In this document: positions 37,045 to 50,606 of the stretch, one piece after another
Position numbering within the stretch: the first letter of the stretch is position 1
Layout of the letters: every line of letters begins with the position of its first letter
DNA from: Curtobacterium poinsettiae
Lineage (GTDB): Bacteria; Actinomycetota; Actinomycetes; Actinomycetales; Microbacteriaceae
Reading direction: 5' to 3'
Length of the DNA: 64,000 nucleotides
Assembly: GCF_025677645.1 (NCBI RefSeq)
Contig: NZ_CP106879.1
Span: forward strand, 2,604,001 to 2,668,000
Position numbers and translations under genes: made by a program
Notes under the pieces: model-generated
Seen by the model: only the letters and a program-made list of their open reading frames with translations
Databases searched by the model: none
What the model was told of the DNA's origin: nothing

Positions 37045-37611
37045 TCATCGACGCTCCCACGACGGCCCGCTGCCCGCGACGACCGAGCGCAGGACGAGGC
37101 CGGCGAGCGGGTCGTCCGCGCGGGTCTCGAGAGCGTACCGCGCACGCGTCTCCGCCCGGGCCCACGACCCGAGCGCCCACGCGCACCAGGCACCGAGCGA
37201 CAGGGCACCGGCAGCGCCCGACGATCCGTCGAACGGGCCGTCCTGCGCCCGCCACACCCGCCACGCTTCGGCGCACCGGTCGCCGGCAACCCGCACGCGG
37301 GCCCGATCGGGAGCCGGGCCGAAACCATGGAGCGCGGGCGGAGTCGGATCCGCGAAGGGGTCGAACACCCGGATCGAACGGGGATCCGGCGTGCCCTGCG
37401 CCGCGATGAACGGCACCAGGGCCATCCGGGGCGCGAGTGCGCCGCACGCCGTCACCACGGCCGTCGCAGCGGCCGTCGACAGGACGGCGCGGCCGGGCGC
37501 GACCAGCGCGGCCGCTGCAGCGGGGAGGGTGACCGCCGCGGCGATCTCGCGAGGGAAACGGACTGCGGAGCCGGGACCGGACTGTGCCGTGAGAGGGATC
37601 ATGCACGCCAT
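37045..37611 (-). CDS. Uncharacterised protein upstream of the FHA gene
   Basis: A 188-residue product, function unknown. It has Ala-rich hydrophobic stretches at about residues 18-37 and 38-55, then a soluble helical part; the segment 'LGAWCAWALGSWARAETRARYALE' faintly resembles the C-terminal helices of DUF4192 proteins. Coding status is supported by coupling (the FHA GTG starts 1 base after its stop) and by the absence of any better frame. The start is uncertain: ATGs at 37611 and 37602 and a start at 37707 are all possible. Confidence 0.5.
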   Translation of the reverse strand: MACMIPLTAQSGPGSAVRFPREIAAAVTLPAAAAALVAPGRAVLSTAAATAVVTACGALAPRMALVPFIAAQGTPDPRSIRVFDPFADPTPPALHGFGPAPDRARVRVAGDRCAEAWRVWRAQDGPFDGSSGAAGALSLGAWCAWALGSWARAETRARYALETRADDPLAGLVLRSVVAGSGPSWERR

Positions 37612-37711
37612 CGAAACGTGCCGCGGGCCTCCAGGCAGGGGCGCCCCGACCATCTGTGGACCGGAGCGACCCCGCTCACGCCTGTGGAGGACGGGCCGAC
37701 CCAGCACCCGC

Positions 37712-38473
37712 TCAGGCCGCGACCGGCTCCAGGCTCTCAGCGACCAGGTCCCAGCTGCCCTCGTTGCGCTCGACGACCACGCCGTTCGCGGCCGCCCAAC
37801 TCACCAGGTCGTCCATGCTGCCGATGCGCGCGCCGGTGCGGGCGAGCAGCGCCACCAGGCGGCCCTTCGCGGTCTTGTTCCAGTGGTTCAGTGCACGACG
37901 ACGGCCGGAGCCGTCGACGCTCACCACCCGTGGTGCCACCGCCCCGGACACGGGCCCGAGCTGCCGGTACCCCTCGGACCGCAGGTCGAGCACCAGGCCG
38001 TCCGCACGGGTCAGCAGGGAGCGGGTCGACACCGCGGGCCAGTGCGCTGCCAACCGGATCGACCCGAGCCGGGAGTCGTGCGAGAGCCGGTACGCCGGGA
38101 TCGGGTCACCGGCACCGATCGGCCCGAACATCGCGGACTGCACGATCACGTGCTCCGCCCACCACGCACGGGTCGCCACATCCGCGTCCTGCGCGCCCAA
38201 CGGGTCGTACAGGACCCCGGTGTACCGCTCGATCGCGGGCATGATGCCCGAGGTGTCGAGCTCCAGGTTCCGGAGCCGCTCGGCGATCGACTTCGGACCG
38301 AGTTTGAGCGCCGTCCTGGCCGAGGACTCCTCGGAACTGACGAAGCGGGCCGCGGTCATCACCGCGGCCCGCTCATCGGCCAGTTCCGGGAACGAGAGCG
38401 CACGCAGATCGAGCGTGCGGCTCGTGTCCCCGCCCTCCCGCTTCGTCTCCGAAGGCGGGAGCAGGACGGTCAG
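37712..38473 (-). CDS. yaaA: YaaA-family (DUF328) protein with non-canonical start
   Basis: YaaA proteins bind DNA and limit peroxide and iron damage. The family N-terminus 'LLPPSETKREGG' is encoded upstream of the first ATG, GTG or TTG in this frame (38362), so the gene must begin earlier. The best fit is CTG at 38473, 5 bases after the atpC stop, giving 253 residues, the normal size. Later motifs 'ERYTGVLYD' and 'ALNHWNKTAKGRL' support the call. No ribosome binding site is seen; coupling to atpC is likely. The start codon is inference. Confidence 0.82.
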   Translation of the reverse strand: MTVLLPPSETKREGGDTSRTLDLRALSFPELADERAAVMTAARFVSSEESSARTALKLGPKSIAERLRNLELDTSGIMPAIERYTGVLYDPLGAQDADVATRAWWAEHVIVQSAMFGPIGAGDPIPAYRLSHDSRLGSIRLAAHWPAVSTRSLLTRADGLVLDLRSEGYRQLGPVSGAVAPRVVSVDGSGRRRALNHWNKTAKGRLVALLARTGARIGSMDDLVSWAAANGVVVERNEGSWDLVAESLEPVAA

Positions 38474-38478
38474 TCCGG

Positions 38479-38742
38479 TCAGGACGCCAGCGCGGCCTGC
38501 CGCGCGACGATCGTCACCGTGTCGTGCTCGACCGACAGGAAGCCGTCCTCGGCGTCGACCGCGACGGTCGACCCATCGGCCCGCGTGATGCGGACCTGAC
38601 CCTGCGCCAGGATCGCGAGCATCGGCTCGTGTCCGGCGAGGATGCCGATCTGGCCCTCTGTCGTCCGTGCGACGACCATGGTGGTGTCGCCCGACCAGAC
38701 CTCACGGTCGGCCGAGACGACGCTCACGCTGAGACCCGCCAT
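38479..38742 (-). CDS. atpC: ATP synthase epsilon subunit, short form
   Basis: The 87-residue product corresponds to the N-terminal beta-sandwich of subunit epsilon ('SVSVVSADREVWSGDT', 'GQIGILAGHEPMLAIL', 'VDAEDGFLSVEHDTVTIVA') and stops there. The usual C-terminal helical hairpin, which can inhibit ATP hydrolysis, is missing. The start is 1 base after the atpD stop, so it is coupled to it. Confidence 0.93.
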   Translation of the reverse strand: MAGLSVSVVSADREVWSGDTTMVVARTTEGQIGILAGHEPMLAILAQGQVRITRADGSTVAVDAEDGFLSVEHDTVTIVARQAALAS

Positions 38743-38743
38743 G

Positions 38744-42777
<4,034 letters not shown>

Positions 42778-42885
42778 GGGATTTTCCTTGTGGTTTTCCG
42801 GGGCCCTTCGGCTCCGAGAGGGTGACGCTGCCGGACTCGGCAGTTCCCGTTGTGGACTTGGGGAGGAGCGGCTTCGACCGTACGC

Positions 42886-43680
42886 CTAGCCGGCGAGCTG
42901 GAGCCGGAGCTCCGAGAGTCGCGTGGACACGGTGCCGTCGATGACGTCGCCGCCGATCTGCACCCGGACCCCGCCGACGACCGTGGGGTCGACGACCTGG
43001 TTGATGCTGATGTCCTTGCCGTACCGCTCGGACAGACCGCGTGTGACGCGGGCCGACTGTGCGGGGGTCAGTGGCGTCGCCGTGACGACGGTCGCGACGA
43101 GCTTGCCGGCCTGCTCGGCCACGATGCGCGAGGCATCACGGACGATCTCACCGATGCGGCGGCCGCGGGGCTGCTGCACCAGGGCCGAGACGATCGTGAT
43201 CGTCTGCTCCGATGCCTTGGCACCGAGGAGCCGCTCGACGAGCGCGCCCTTCTGTTCGGGGCTGCCGAGCTTGGTGCCGAGCGCCAGCTCGAGGGCGGCG
43301 TCCGACCGGACGGCGGTCTCGAAGGCGAACAGCTCCGACTCGATCGACGAGTCCGGACCCGCGGTGGCGGCGACGGCGCGGATGCCCGCGTCCTCGATGC
43401 CGGCGAGCAGGTCCTGCTGCGAGGACCAGCGCGAGCCGGCCACCGCGGTCAGGACCGCACGCGTCGCGTCCGACTGTCCGGCGAAGACACGGTCGATGAG
43501 GACCTTCTTGCCGGCCGGGTCGGCCGTGGGGTCGGACAGCAGCCCGAGCAGCTGCGGCGCACCGGCGATCGCACGCCCGGAGGCGAGGATCTCGGCACCC
43601 GCGGCCAGGCCGGCGCTCGGACCGAGGTCCGACAGCACCGCCCTGGTGGACGCGAGTGCTTCCCTGGTAGCGCTGCGCAT
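42886..43680 (-). CDS. atpH: ATP synthase delta subunit
   Basis: Links F1 to the peripheral stalk. At 264 residues it is longer than the enterobacterial form (about 178), with extra N-terminal sequence, as usual in actinobacteria, but it is not the b-delta fusion known from mycobacteria. The C-terminal 'ATPLTPAQSARVTRGLSERYG' and 'DPTVVGGVRVQIGGDVIDGTV' are diagnostic. It starts 2 bases after atpF. Confidence 0.95.
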   Translation of the reverse strand: MRSATREALASTRAVLSDLGPSAGLAAGAEILASGRAIAGAPQLLGLLSDPTADPAGKKVLIDRVFAGQSDATRAVLTAVAGSRWSSQQDLLAGIEDAGIRAVAATAGPDSSIESELFAFETAVRSDAALELALGTKLGSPEQKGALVERLLGAKASEQTITIVSALVQQPRGRRIGEIVRDASRIVAEQAGKLVATVVTATPLTPAQSARVTRGLSERYGKDISINQVVDPTVVGGVRVQIGGDVIDGTVSTRLSELRLQLAG

Positions 43681-43682
43681 GC

Positions 43683-44237
43683 TCAGTGCTCCCCCGTCTT
43701 CGTGGCCTGCGAGGCCTCGAGGTCGGCGAGGAAGCGGTCGACCACTGCGGTCGACTTGGCGTCGTCCTTGAGGGACTCACCGATCACACCGGACGCGAGG
43801 TCCAGCGCGAGGGTGCCCACTTCGGACCGGAGCGCCTGAACGGCGCTCTGACGCTCGGCCTCGATCTGCGCCTGGGCGTTGGCCGTGATGCGTGCTGCAT
43901 CGGCGGCCGCCTGCTCGCGGACCTCGTTGCCGATCGCCGTGGCGTCGGCGCGGGCCTGCTCACGGATACGCGATGCCTCGGCACGTGCATCGGCGAGCTG
44001 CTTGTTGTACTCGTCGAGCGCGGCGGCGGCCTGCTCCTGAGCGGCCTCGGCCTTCTTGATGCCGCCCTCGATGGCCTCGGTGCGCTCATCGAGCATCTTC
44101 GTGATGCGCGGCGTGACGACACGCCACATCACCACGAAGATGATGACGAATGCGAGCGCCGACCACACGATGTCGTACAGCGGCGGGATCAGCGGGTTGT
44201 GCGCTTCCTCCGCTGCGATGATGAGTGCGTTCTGCAT
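43683..44237 (-). CDS. atpF: ATP synthase b subunit
   Basis: Peripheral stalk, 184 residues: one N-terminal membrane helix ('LYDIVWSALAFVIIFVVMW') followed by a long charged coiled coil. It starts 9 bases after atpE and is coupled to atpH. Confidence 0.96.
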   Translation of the reverse strand: MQNALIIAAEEAHNPLIPPLYDIVWSALAFVIIFVVMWRVVTPRITKMLDERTEAIEGGIKKAEAAQEQAAAALDEYNKQLADARAEASRIREQARADATAIGNEVREQAAADAARITANAQAQIEAERQSAVQALRSEVGTLALDLASGVIGESLKDDAKSTAVVDRFLADLEASQATKTGEH

Positions 44238-44246
44238 CGAGGAACC

Positions 44247-45405
<1,159 letters not shown>

Positions 45406-45477
45406 ATCATGGCACGCGATGGTGGACGTTGTGGAGGCTTGTCCGCCCGAGCGGGGCTCCGGAAGCGGACGTCGAGA

Positions 45478-45486
45478 AGCCTATCA
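45478..45486 (-). promoter_or_regulatory. Extended -10 promoter of the atp operon
   Basis: TGATAGGCT on the minus strand fits an extended -10 (TGnTANNNT). The transcript would begin near 45471 and carry the AGGAG ribosome binding site of atpB. Confidence 0.55.
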
Positions 45487-45509
45487 GGTGCGAGAGGCTT
45501 CCCGGCTTC

Positions 45510-46001
45510 TCAGTTGGGCGGGGTCGTGTTCCCAGCGTCCGCGGAGCCGGCACCCTCGTCGCCCGGCAGGCGGACGCCGATCGGGATGCGGGCCTTCGCG
45601 ACGGCGACGACGTCGATCACCAGGGAGCCGACGACCCCCGCGATGATCACGATCGCCAGCACCGGGAAGTCGACCCAGTCACGGTCCTTGAGCAGGACCA
45701 GCAGCACGATGAAGACGATGAACTTGAGCAGCCAGGTGCCCATCACGATGCCGAAGAAGGCACCGGAGATCATCTGGCCCTTCGAGACGCGCAGCGCGAC
45801 GAGGACACTGACCGCGGTGAGCCCGAGGAACACGACGCTCAGCACGGCGCCGAGCAGTCCCCCGACCAGCCCGGGACCGTCCGCGACGAGGAACCCGACG
45901 AGTCCGCCGACCACCGCCAGGGCGACGGCGAGGACCGCTCCCCAGGTGATGATGCGGCGGAACACCGGCCGGACGTGGTCGAGCGCGTTCGGTGCGGTCA
46001 C
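45510..46001 (-). CDS. Small AtpI-like membrane protein
   Basis: A 163-residue protein with four hydrophobic segments (about 18-40, 44-66, 75-100 and 110-135) and a polar tail. Position between wecA and atpB matches the small AtpI-like protein often found at the head of actinobacterial atp operons, but sequence similarity is too weak to name it. The GTG start overlaps the wecA stop (GTGA). Confidence 0.7.
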   Translation of the reverse strand: MTAPNALDHVRPVFRRIITWGAVLAVALAVVGGLVGFLVADGPGLVGGLLGAVLSVVFLGLTAVSVLVALRVSKGQMISGAFFGIVMGTWLLKFIVFIVLLVLLKDRDWVDFPVLAIVIIAGVVGSLVIDVVAVAKARIPIGVRLPGDEGAGSADAGNTTPPN

Positions 46002-47224
46002 GTGAGGTCTCCAGGGATCGTGCGGTCGTTGGCGGCCCGGTCGAGCGGGTCGAGGCTGGCGTCCACCACGGCGGCGGAGCGGTTGGCGGTCTGGGCGGCG
46101 ATCTCGGTGCGTTTCCGGCCGAGCGGCGCGAACGTGGCGACGGCACAGACGGTGAAGCCGACGGACACGAAGACGACCACCCAGTACCAGTCCACGAAGA
46201 GGAACAGCAGACACCCGAAGGCGACGGTCGCGGTCCACGCGTAGAAGATCAGCACCGCGTGGAAGTGCGAGTGCCCCATGTCAAGCAGGCGGTGGTGCAG
46301 GTGTTTCCGGTCGGCCGAGAACGGCGACTTGCCCGCGCTGAGTCGGCGGGTGACCGCGAGACCGAAGTCCAGGATCGGCACGATCAGGATCGCGAACGGC
46401 AGCAGGATCGGGATGAACGCCGGCAGCAGCGCTTGGCGTGTCTGCACCGCCGCCGGGTCGATGTTGCCCGTGACCGAGACCGCGCTGGTGGCCATCAGGA
46501 ACCCGACGAGCAGCGCGCCGGCGTCACCCATGAAGAGCTTGGCGGGGTGCCAGTTCAGGATGAGGAAGCCGAAGCAGGCTCCGACGAGGACCGCGGTGAG
46601 CAGCGAGGGCAGGTTGAAGAAGAACTCGGTCTGCACGACCACGCGGTTGATGAAGAACGTGTAGAGGAAGAACACCCCACCGGCGATGATCGCGACGCCG
46701 GCCACCAGGCCGTCGAGCCCGTCGATGAAGTTCACCGCGTTCATCACGAGCACCACCGCCAGCACGGTGAAGATCAGGCTCATGTACGACGAGCCGACGC
46801 CCAGTGTGTTGCCGATCGGGAGCGACACGATCGCGACGCCCTGCCAGGCGAGGATGCCCGCCGCGATGATCTGCCCGGCGAGCTTCGTCATCCAGTCGAG
46901 GTCCCAGATGTCGTCCGCGACGCCGAGGACCACGATGATGGTCGCTCCCCCGAGCACCGCGAGCACGCGGCCGGGTTCGGAGAACACGAGCCGGAAGTAG
47001 TCGGTCCCCGCGATCGACGGGAACAGGAACCAGGCCGCGAGCAGCGAGACGATGACGCCGATGTACATCGCGATGCCACCGAGCCGCGGCGTCGGCGTCC
47101 GGTGCACGTCCCGCTCGCGGACCTGCGGGTACCACTTGTACTTCAGCCCGAGCTTCCAGACGATCAGGCTCATCCCGAAGCTCACGACCGCGGCGATGGC
47201 CCCCGCGAGCAGGTAGTACTTCAT
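45998..47224 (-). CDS. Undecaprenyl-phosphate sugar-1-phosphate transferase (WecA/TagO type)
   Basis: A polytopic enzyme of the WecA/MraY superfamily, about eleven helices, that loads GlcNAc-1-phosphate or a related sugar on undecaprenyl phosphate at the start of cell-wall glycopolymer synthesis. Motifs are intact: 'RDVHRTPTPRLGGIA', 'GVADDIWDLDW', 'NAVNFIDGLDGLVAG', 'FMGDAGALLVGF' and 'HLHHRLLDMGHSH'. Its ATG overlaps the sua5 stop by ATGA. Confidence 0.94.
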   Translation of the reverse strand: MKYYLLAGAIAAVVSFGMSLIVWKLGLKYKWYPQVRERDVHRTPTPRLGGIAMYIGVIVSLLAAWFLFPSIAGTDYFRLVFSEPGRVLAVLGGATIIVVLGVADDIWDLDWMTKLAGQIIAAGILAWQGVAIVSLPIGNTLGVGSSYMSLIFTVLAVVLVMNAVNFIDGLDGLVAGVAIIAGGVFFLYTFFINRVVVQTEFFFNLPSLLTAVLVGACFGFLILNWHPAKLFMGDAGALLVGFLMATSAVSVTGNIDPAAVQTRQALLPAFIPILLPFAILIVPILDFGLAVTRRLSAGKSPFSADRKHLHHRLLDMGHSHFHAVLIFYAWTATVAFGCLLFLFVDWYWVVVFVSVGFTVCAVATFAPLGRKRTEIAAQTANRSAAVVDASLDPLDRAANDRTIPGDLT

Positions 47225-47895
47225 GTGACGAGGTCGGCTCCGACGACCCGGGTGATCTCCTCGTCGGGGATCACCCCGTGCCGGACGATGCGGAGCTTCC
47301 CGCCGTCCGACAGCCCGGTGGCGTCGACGATGGTCGACCCGGTGCTGGCCTCGAAGCCGTCGTGCACCTCGACGGGCCCGCCGTCCAGGTAGATCGCGAC
47401 GCTGTCACCGAGCATGCGCTCGGCGGCGTCGACGTCCATCGCGGCCGGGTCGCCCGTGGAGTTCGCGGACGAGACCGCGAGGGGTCCGACCTCCTGCAGC
47501 AGCTCGAGGGCGATCCGCGAGTCCGGCATCCGCAGCGCGACCGTGCCGCGCGTCTCGCCGAGGTCCCAGTCGAGCGACGGCTGTGCGTGCAGGATGACGG
47601 TCAGCCCGCCCGGCCAGAACTCGGCCACCAGGTCGCGCACCGGTTGCGGGACCTCGCTGGCGAGGGCGTCGAGCGTGGGCGGACCGGGGATGAGCACGGG
47701 CGGCGGCGACTGCCGCGTGCGGCCCTTCGCGTCGAGCAGCCGCTGCACGGCCGTCGCGCTGAAGGCGTCCGCGGCGAGGCCGTAGACGGTGTCGGTGGGG
47801 ACCACGACGAGCTCTCCGCGTCCGAGGGCGGCACGTGCGAGCCGCATCCCGGTCAGGAGCCCGTCGGAGTCGGTGCAGTCGTATCGGGATGCCAT
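47221..47895 (-). CDS. L-threonylcarbamoyladenylate synthase (Sua5/YrdC/TsaC)
   Basis: Makes threonylcarbamoyl-AMP for the t6A37 modification of ANN-decoding tRNAs. 'VVPTDTVYGLAADAF', 'KGRTRQSPPPVLI' and 'TVALRMPDS' plus 'PLAVSSANSTG' are family motifs. At 224 residues it lacks the C-terminal Sua5 domain. The ATG at 47895 follows TATCAT by 9 bases; longer frames upstream are not family-like. Confidence 0.95.
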   Translation of the reverse strand: MASRYDCTDSDGLLTGMRLARAALGRGELVVVPTDTVYGLAADAFSATAVQRLLDAKGRTRQSPPPVLIPGPPTLDALASEVPQPVRDLVAEFWPGGLTVILHAQPSLDWDLGETRGTVALRMPDSRIALELLQEVGPLAVSSANSTGDPAAMDVDAAERMLGDSVAIYLDGGPVEVHDGFEASTGSTIVDATGLSDGGKLRIVRHGVIPDEEITRVVGADLVT

Positions 47896-47904
47896 GACTC
47901 GACG

Positions 47905-47910
47905 ATGATA
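47905..47910 (-). promoter_or_regulatory. Near-leaderless -10 box TATCAT for sua5
   Basis: TATCAT is 9 bases from the ATG, predicting a leader of about three bases. It lies in a 25-base spacer divergent with the HAD gene. Confidence 0.5.
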
Positions 47911-47920
47911 GTGCGACACA

Positions 47921-48586
47921 ATGGTGGACATCGTGAACGAGACGCCCGCACCCCCGCTCCTGTTCCTCTTCGACATGGACGACGTCCTGGTCCGGTACGA
48001 CTGGCAGGTTCGCATGGCCGCACTCTCCGAGTTCACCGGACACGAGTTCCAGGAGCTCCGTCGCCGCTGGTGGGACTGCGGCCACGAGATGCGTGCCGAG
48101 GCCGGTGGGTTCGCCGACGGCGACGAGTACCTCGCCGCGTTCGAGCGCGCGATGGAGTGCGACGTCCCCGAGGCCGACTGGGCCCGGATCCGGGGATCCG
48201 CCATGACCGAGCTGCCGGAACGCATCGAGGCGGTCCGGATCGCGAGCGAACACGGGCGTGTCGGGCTGCTCACCAACAACGGACCGCTCGCCGGCCGCTG
48301 GATCCACGAGTGGGCGCCGTCCCTGCCCGAGGTCTTCGGGGAGCACCTGGACACGTCGAGCAACTTCGGCGCCCGGAAGCCCGAGCCCGAGGTCTTCCAG
48401 CGTGCGGTCGCGCACCACGGCGTCCCCGCGGAGCGCACCTTCTTCGCCGACGACATGCCCGAGAACGTCGCGGGTGCGAGGAGCGTCGGCATCCACGCGG
48501 TCCTGGTCGAGCACGACACCGACCTGCGGGAGCACGTCCGCTCCTTCGTCGCGGCGCAGCAACAGACGGCGACTCCGGTCGCGTGA
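47921..48586 (+). CDS. HAD-superfamily hydrolase
   Basis: A 221-residue haloacid-dehalogenase-type phosphatase, substrate unknown. Motif I is 'FLFDMDDVLVRYD' with both Asp, motif II the Thr in 'GLLTNN', motif III the Lys of 'GARKPEPEVF', and motif IV 'FFADDMPENVAGA'. The cap is helical and inserted after motif I. The ATG at 47921 is used; GTGs at 47924 and 47933 are alternatives. It is a lone plus-strand gene between sua5 and prmC. Confidence 0.88.
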   Translation: MVDIVNETPAPPLLFLFDMDDVLVRYDWQVRMAALSEFTGHEFQELRRRWWDCGHEMRAEAGGFADGDEYLAAFERAMECDVPEADWARIRGSAMTELPERIEAVRIASEHGRVGLLTNNGPLAGRWIHEWAPSLPEVFGEHLDTSSNFGARKPEPEVFQRAVAHHGVPAERTFFADDMPENVAGARSVGIHAVLVEHDTDLREHVRSFVAAQQQTATPVA

Positions 48587-48620
48587 CGCGGCACCGCACT
48601 GGAGGCGCGACTCGCCCCGT

Positions 48621-49508
48621 CTAGCGCGTCGCGGTGGTCGTGCGGTCGCGCCCCGTCAGGTCGACGTGCGTCTCGGGGGTGCGGAACCCCCGGCGCGCCA
48701 GGACCTGCCGGACACCGGCGCCCTGCGGTTCGGCGTGCTCGATGACCAGGACTCCCCCGGGCACCAGCAACCGCCAGGCCGTCTCGGCGAGTGCCCGGAC
48801 GGCGTCGAGACCGTCCGGCCCGCCGTAGAGCGCCATCGCCGGGTCGTGGTCGCGGACCTCGGGGTCGATCGGGATCGCGTCGTCCGGCACGTACGGCGGG
48901 TTCGACACGACGACGGACACGGTGCCGTCGAGTTCCGGCAGCGCGTCGGCGAGGTCGCCCTCGACGAGCCGGACCGTCCCGCCGTGGGCGTCGACGTTGC
49001 GCCGGGTCCAGGGCAGGGCCTCCGCAGACCGCTCGACGGCGTAGACCACGGCGTTCGGCACCTCGGTGTCCATCGCGATCGCGATCGCACCGCTGCCGGA
49101 GCCCAGGTCCACGGCGATCGGCTCGGGGACGGCGGTCGCCCGCAGCGCGTCGATGCCGAACTGCACGACGCCCTCGGTCTCCGGACGGGGCACGAACACG
49201 CCCGGTCCGACGGACAGGGTGAGCGCGCGGAAGTACGCCTGCCCGGTGATGTGCTGCAGCGGCTCACGGGTGGCACGGCGGGCGACGGCGTGCCGGAAGC
49301 GCTCGACGTGCTCCGGGGCGATGCCGCCACCGATGAGCGCGCGGGCCTGGACGGCACCGCGCGAGGTGTCGGTCGCCCACGCGAGCAGCAGCTCGGCGTC
49401 GACCCGGGGGGTCGGGACACCGACGGCGACGAGCGCCGCGGTCGCCTGCTCGAGCAGGCGATCCGCGGCGTACGTGAGGGGCGTGTCGGCGGTGATCCGG
49501 GCCTCCAG
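48621..49508 (-). CDS. prmC: Release-factor glutamine methyltransferase PrmC, non-canonical start
   Basis: PrmC methylates the Gln of the GGQ loop of release factors. The catalytic 'VVSNPPYVPDD' and SAM loop 'AVDLGSGSGAIAIAM' are present. The family N-terminal helices ('VDAELLLAWATD', 'REPLQHITGQAYF') are encoded upstream of the first ATG/GTG/TTG (49199), right back to the in-frame prfA stop (49521-49523). CTG at 49508 gives 295 residues, a normal size; ATC at 49496 has GGAGG at good spacing and is the alternative. The start codon is inferred. Confidence 0.85.
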   Translation of the reverse strand: MEARITADTPLTYAADRLLEQATAALVAVGVPTPRVDAELLLAWATDTSRGAVQARALIGGGIAPEHVERFRHAVARRATREPLQHITGQAYFRALTLSVGPGVFVPRPETEGVVQFGIDALRATAVPEPIAVDLGSGSGAIAIAMDTEVPNAVVYAVERSAEALPWTRRNVDAHGGTVRLVEGDLADALPELDGTVSVVVSNPPYVPDDAIPIDPEVRDHDPAMALYGGPDGLDAVRALAETAWRLLVPGGVLVIEHAEPQGAGVRQVLARRGFRTPETHVDLTGRDRTTTATR

Positions 49509-49520
49509 GCTGGTGTGCGG

Positions 49521-50603
49521 TTACGCGTCCTGGTCGCCGATGGCGGCCAGACGTGCCTCTTCGTCCGCCTGGATGGCGGACTGGATGACGGGCTCGAGGG
49601 CACCGTTCATCACGCGGTCGAGGTCGTACGCCTTGTAGCCGGTGCGGTGGTCCGCGATCCGGTTCTCCGGGAAGTTATACGTGCGGATGCGCTCCGAACG
49701 ATCCATCCCCCGGATCTGCGACTTGCGCGCATCCGAGGCGATCGCGTCGAGCTCCTCCTGCTGGCGCGCGAGGATGCGTGCACGGAGCACGCGCATGCCG
49801 GCCTCGCGGTTCTGCAGCTGCGACTTCTCGTTCTGCATCGCCACCGTGATGCCCGTGGGCAGGTGGGTGATGCGGACCGCGGAGTCCGTCGTGTTCACGG
49901 ACTGTCCGCCCGGGCCGGAGGACCGGTAGACGTCGATCTTGAGGTCGTTCTGGTTGATCTGGACCTCTTCGGGCTCGTCCACCTCGGGGAACACCAGCAC
50001 GCCGGTGGTCGAGGTGTGGATGCGCCCCTGCGACTCGGTCTGCGGCACCCGCTGGACGCGGTGCACACCGCCCTCGTACTTCAGGTGGGCCCAGACGCCC
50101 TGGGACGGATCGGTCGTGTTCGACTTGATCGCGACCTGGACGTCCTTGTAGCCACCCAGGTCGGACTCGGTGCGCTCGAGGAGCTCGACCTTCCAGCCCT
50201 TGGTCTCGGCGTAGTGCGAGTACATGCGCAGCAGATCGGCCGCGAACAGCGCCGATTCCTCGCCGCCCTCGCCGCCCTTGATCTCCATGATGACGTCACG
50301 GCCGTCGTCGGGGTCGCGCGGGATCAGCAGCCGGCGGAGACGCTCCTGGCGCTCCGACAGCTGCTCCTCGAGCCCGGGGACCTCGTCCGCGAACGCCGCG
50401 TCTTCACGCGCGAGTTCCTGGGCGGCGGCGAGGTCGTCCCCCGCCGCCTGCCAGGCCTCGTACGCGGACTTGATCTGGTTGAGCTCGGCGTACCGCCGGT
50501 TCACCTTCTTCGCCCGGGCCGCATCGGCGTGGAGCGCGGGGTCCGACAGCTGCTGCGTCAGGTCCTCGTGTTCCGCCAGCAGCCCCGCTACCGACTCGAA
50601 CAC
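49521..50603 (-). CDS. prfA: Peptide chain release factor 1
   Basis: RF1 reads UAA and UAG and triggers peptide release. The GGQ motif is in '[18 protein letters not shown]'. At 360 residues it is normal. The GTG start lies 3 bases after the rho stop, so the two are coupled, and prmC, whose product modifies this protein, follows in the same frame. Confidence 0.97.
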   Translation of the reverse strand: MFESVAGLLAEHEDLTQQLSDPALHADAARAKKVNRRYAELNQIKSAYEAWQAAGDDLAAAQELAREDAAFADEVPGLEEQLSERQERLRRLLIPRDPDDGRDVIMEIKGGEGGEESALFAADLLRMYSHYAETKGWKVELLERTESDLGGYKDVQVAIKSNTTDPSQGVWAHLKYEGGVHRVQRVPQTESQGRIHTSTTGVLVFPEVDEPEEVQINQNDLKIDVYRSSGPGGQSVNTTDSAVRITHLPTGITVAMQNEKSQLQNREAGMRVLRARILARQQEELDAIASDARKSQIRGMDRSERIRTYNFPENRIADHRTGYKAYDLDRVMNGALEPVIQSAIQADEEARLAAIGDQDA

Positions 50604-50606
50604 GCG

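Noticed and set aside
20217..37611. The signalling locus as a type VII secretion system
   Set aside because: FHA and kinase genes occur near such systems, but no EccC ATPase, EccB, EccD, mycosin or WXG100 protein is present.
42778..42885. Possible riboswitch or promoter between atpH and atpA
   Set aside because: Only a ribosome binding site and a weak GC stem are visible; the spacing is normal for the operon.
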